Source: Vanilla planifolia
Taxonomy: Eukaryota > Streptophyta > Magnoliopsida > Asparagales > Orchidaceae
NCBI GenBank assembly: GCA_023846275.1
Contig: CM043869.1
Location: forward strand, 14,107,501 to 14,171,500
Reading direction: 5' to 3'
Length of the DNA stretch: 64,000 bases
The notes beneath the pieces are model-generated. The model saw only the letters and a list, made by a program, of their open reading frames with translations. It was not told the DNA's origin and made no database searches. The number at the start of each line of letters is the position of its first letter. The first letter of the stretch is position 1. This document shows positions 61,471-64,000 of this stretch, piece by piece. The translations under genes were made by a program, and so were the position numbers.

Positions 61471-64000
61471 CAGAAATCAAAACTAAAATTACATGAGAAA
61501 TAATTTTTCATTTTAATTGAAATATTTTAAATAATTCTTAAATTTTCAAAATAATCTAAGATTCTATATTTCTTTTGGGTTTCGTCGAGTTTTAAAATTT
61601 TTATTTTTTGTTTTAGACTTCTCATCTCTTCACTTAGGATTTTTTTTTTATTCCAACAATTTTGTATTTTAATTTTTAGCTATTTTATCATATTATTATT
61701 TTAATATAATAGCATCTCTAAATATTTAAAATAATAAAAAATAATGAAAAATTAAAAAAACTAATTATACTAAACAAATTTTTACTCATCTCAATTATTA
61801 GTTTTCACTTTTATTTACACAAAATATCTCTTAATAATCAATTAAAGATATCATATATGTTTTTATACTCATGCATATTAATATATTATTATATTTTATC
61901 TTTTTTTTCTTTGAAATATAATCAATCATAAACATTTAACCAAATTGTCTGATATCCATTTAGTATACTTCTTAGCCCTACTTGATTAGATTGTCCAACT
62001 ATGAACAAATCATCTTGTCAACAACGTAGAACTCTTTAAGCAAATAGATCAATTATTCGGATCTTTAAATCTTATTAAATTTAATTTTTAGTTTGGACCA
62101 TGTCATAATCTTCACAACCAATTTTTCTTATAAAAAATATTTTTCTACTTATTTTTAGGTTTCAAACTTCACCCAAATTCATATTAAGTTCAAATTTAAT
62201 AAAATTATAATCAATATATTTAGTTCATCTAAATTCTTAGATAGATTATTCTTATTTTAATTTTTTAAAATTATCCAAAATATACGAAAATTTTCACCAA
62301 CTTAACTTACCGATATTCACCTTAATACGAAGGTTTTAAAAATATACATAATTAAGTCCTAAAAAATTGACAAGTTATCTTTTTTCTAATACACAGCAGT
62401 TCATTGCAAACCATGATCAATTCTTCTAATCGGCAATGATGGCTCATGCTTGTCTTAACCGAGTCATAAAATAGTATAATTTGTTTAATCGATCTTTGGG
62501 TTTGTGCGCACTATTAAAAGGCCCAAATAAGAGCCACCTTAAAGCCCAAATTAAATTTTTAACAGTTGGAGAAATAAATAATTCTGGTTTAAGAAGATGG
62601 GTCTTTTTGGGCTTGAGCCAGGTCGAACAAGTTGATCCAAACGCCGAATTATTGGGTTAATTTCGAGCAAACCTGAAGTAGCTTGAGATTTGGTTCAAAT
62701 ACATGAATTATGCTGGTTTGGGTTTGACTCAAAATTCGAATTTTCGGTGCACATTTGAGCCAAAATTAAAATTGATTACGGTCAACTATTCGATGCCTTT
62801 TCCTTTTTTTTTTTTAATGAAGTTTGTCCACTAAAACGAATATTAACCACCAAATCTGGCAGTTTATGGCCCTGCAGCTAATGGTTGCAACTAACTGGCT
62901 TTCCTATGGTTCAACTACCCTAACCAACAAAGCCCCTTTTCTTAAATATTTTGTTCGGCGGATGGAAGAAACAGAACTGAATATTAAAAATAAAAATAAA
63001 GACGTTTTTTAAATAATGTTTTTATTTTGGGATCATTATTAGAAAAAAAGATGTATAAAAATAAAATAAGTTTTCAAATTTTAAAACATAATAAAATATA
63101 ACAATAGCGATAGTGTCTTGCAAAACACAATTCGACCGTTTTTAACAATAACATTTAGACAAATAGGGGTTTATCCAAAATCATTTTGTTGAAGTTGGAA
63201 CAAATTAAATTACTAACATTTCAAGTGAGCAAGAAATTAATTAATTAACTTTATACAAACAATTTTAGCAAAAAAAAAAAAAAAAAAGAATTACCAAAGA
63301 AGGAATTAAGGTTCCCCACAACATTATCTTTAGGAATACGTCAAATCCCACAAGCATAAGATCCATCTTGTTTAAATCCTGCGGCTGTTCGGCCGTCGCA
63401 GCTTATGGTCGATATCAGGCCAAAATTAATTTATCAATTTTTTAATAAAAGATTATATTTAAATTTATAAATTTTAAATCTACATGAATTTTGAATTAAA
63501 TTCAACCGAATAAATTTAGTTCAAATTGCTCATAAAGCTTTTAAGTGAACTTGTTTATTATAAAAAGAGACAAGAAAATTAGTTTGAAACACAACAAGCA
63601 AATAAAACTTAATTGATTCTAGATCAAATTAGATTTCTTTTATTCAAAACTTGTATATGATCTAGATCAAATCGAACATTCTCAAATTGATTTTAAATGT
63701 TGAATTGACCTAAGATTAATTCATTAACAATTGTTATTAAAAAATATGAATTACAAATAAAGATGTATTTTGGGATTTTATTATGGATTTAATTTGATGA
63801 TTAAGGTTTTGTGTTAAAATACTTAACCTAATTTAAGCAATACTCATAAATGCAACATATGGTGACACTCTTTGATATAAATTTTGCAAGCTCAAGTTTT
63901 TATAATATATGTTTTGAAACATTAAGCGATTGTTTGATCACATATTTAAAATAATTTCTCAAGAAATAAATCAAAATTATATAATAAATATAAAAGTTGT
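61471..64000. other. AT-rich DNA with possible promoter-like GGCCCA words, no gene recognised
   Basis: No coding similarity is found. Around 62,515-62,630 there are several GGCCCAAA, AGCCCAAA and TGGGCTTG words, which resemble plant site II (TGGGCY) promoter elements, but no exon is visible downstream on either strand. A poly-A run of 18 bases lies at 63,270-63,287. Confidence 0.4.

Overview
The window looks like nuclear DNA from a flowering plant. It is strongly AT-rich and repeat-dense. It carries two intron-containing plant genes and remnants of typical plant retrotransposons. Splice sites are canonical GT-AG. One gene encodes a plastid-type class II DAHP synthase; the other encodes the plant F-box/JmjC fusion protein JMJ21. 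I cannot name the species.

Positions 1-10,950 are mostly AT-rich DNA without recognisable exons. They hold two tracts rich in quasi-palindromic GTAC-type words (about 3.5-4.7 kb and 9.0-9.7 kb) and one copy of a dispersed repeat with an internal 24-bp minisatellite (8.2-8.8 kb). From 21,654 down to 10,952 the minus strand encodes nine exons of a JMJ21-like gene. Its first intron is 6.9 kb, and the C-terminal exons are not found in the window. From 22 to 43 kb there is no host gene. That stretch holds a decayed Ty3/gypsy chromovirus with both LTRs (29,560-34,180), two more copies of the 24-bp minisatellite repeat in inverted orientation, a tRNA-derived SINE-like sequence, an LTR-like block near 39-40 kb, and several tandem duplications.

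From 46,871 down to 43,667 the minus strand carries a complete four-exon DAHP synthase gene, which catalyses the first step of the shikimate pathway. Between 47 and 54.8 kb lie AT-rich DNA, a satellite-like tandem repeat, a long (TA)n tract and a second, heavily decayed gypsy RT relic. At about 54.87-61.47 kb there is a GC-rich, nearly full-length L1-type LINE on the minus strand. Its ORF1 is open; its ORF2 (endonuclease, RT, RNase H) stays in one frame but has three nonsense codons. The last 2.5 kb are AT-rich with no recognisable gene.

The two host genes show no functional link; they are simply neighbours in repeat-rich sequence. I found no obviously new biological system. The best candidates for a second look are the 24-bp minisatellite repeat family, the quasi-palindromic word tracts, the missing end of JMJ21 and the EAR-like motif in the LINE ORF1.
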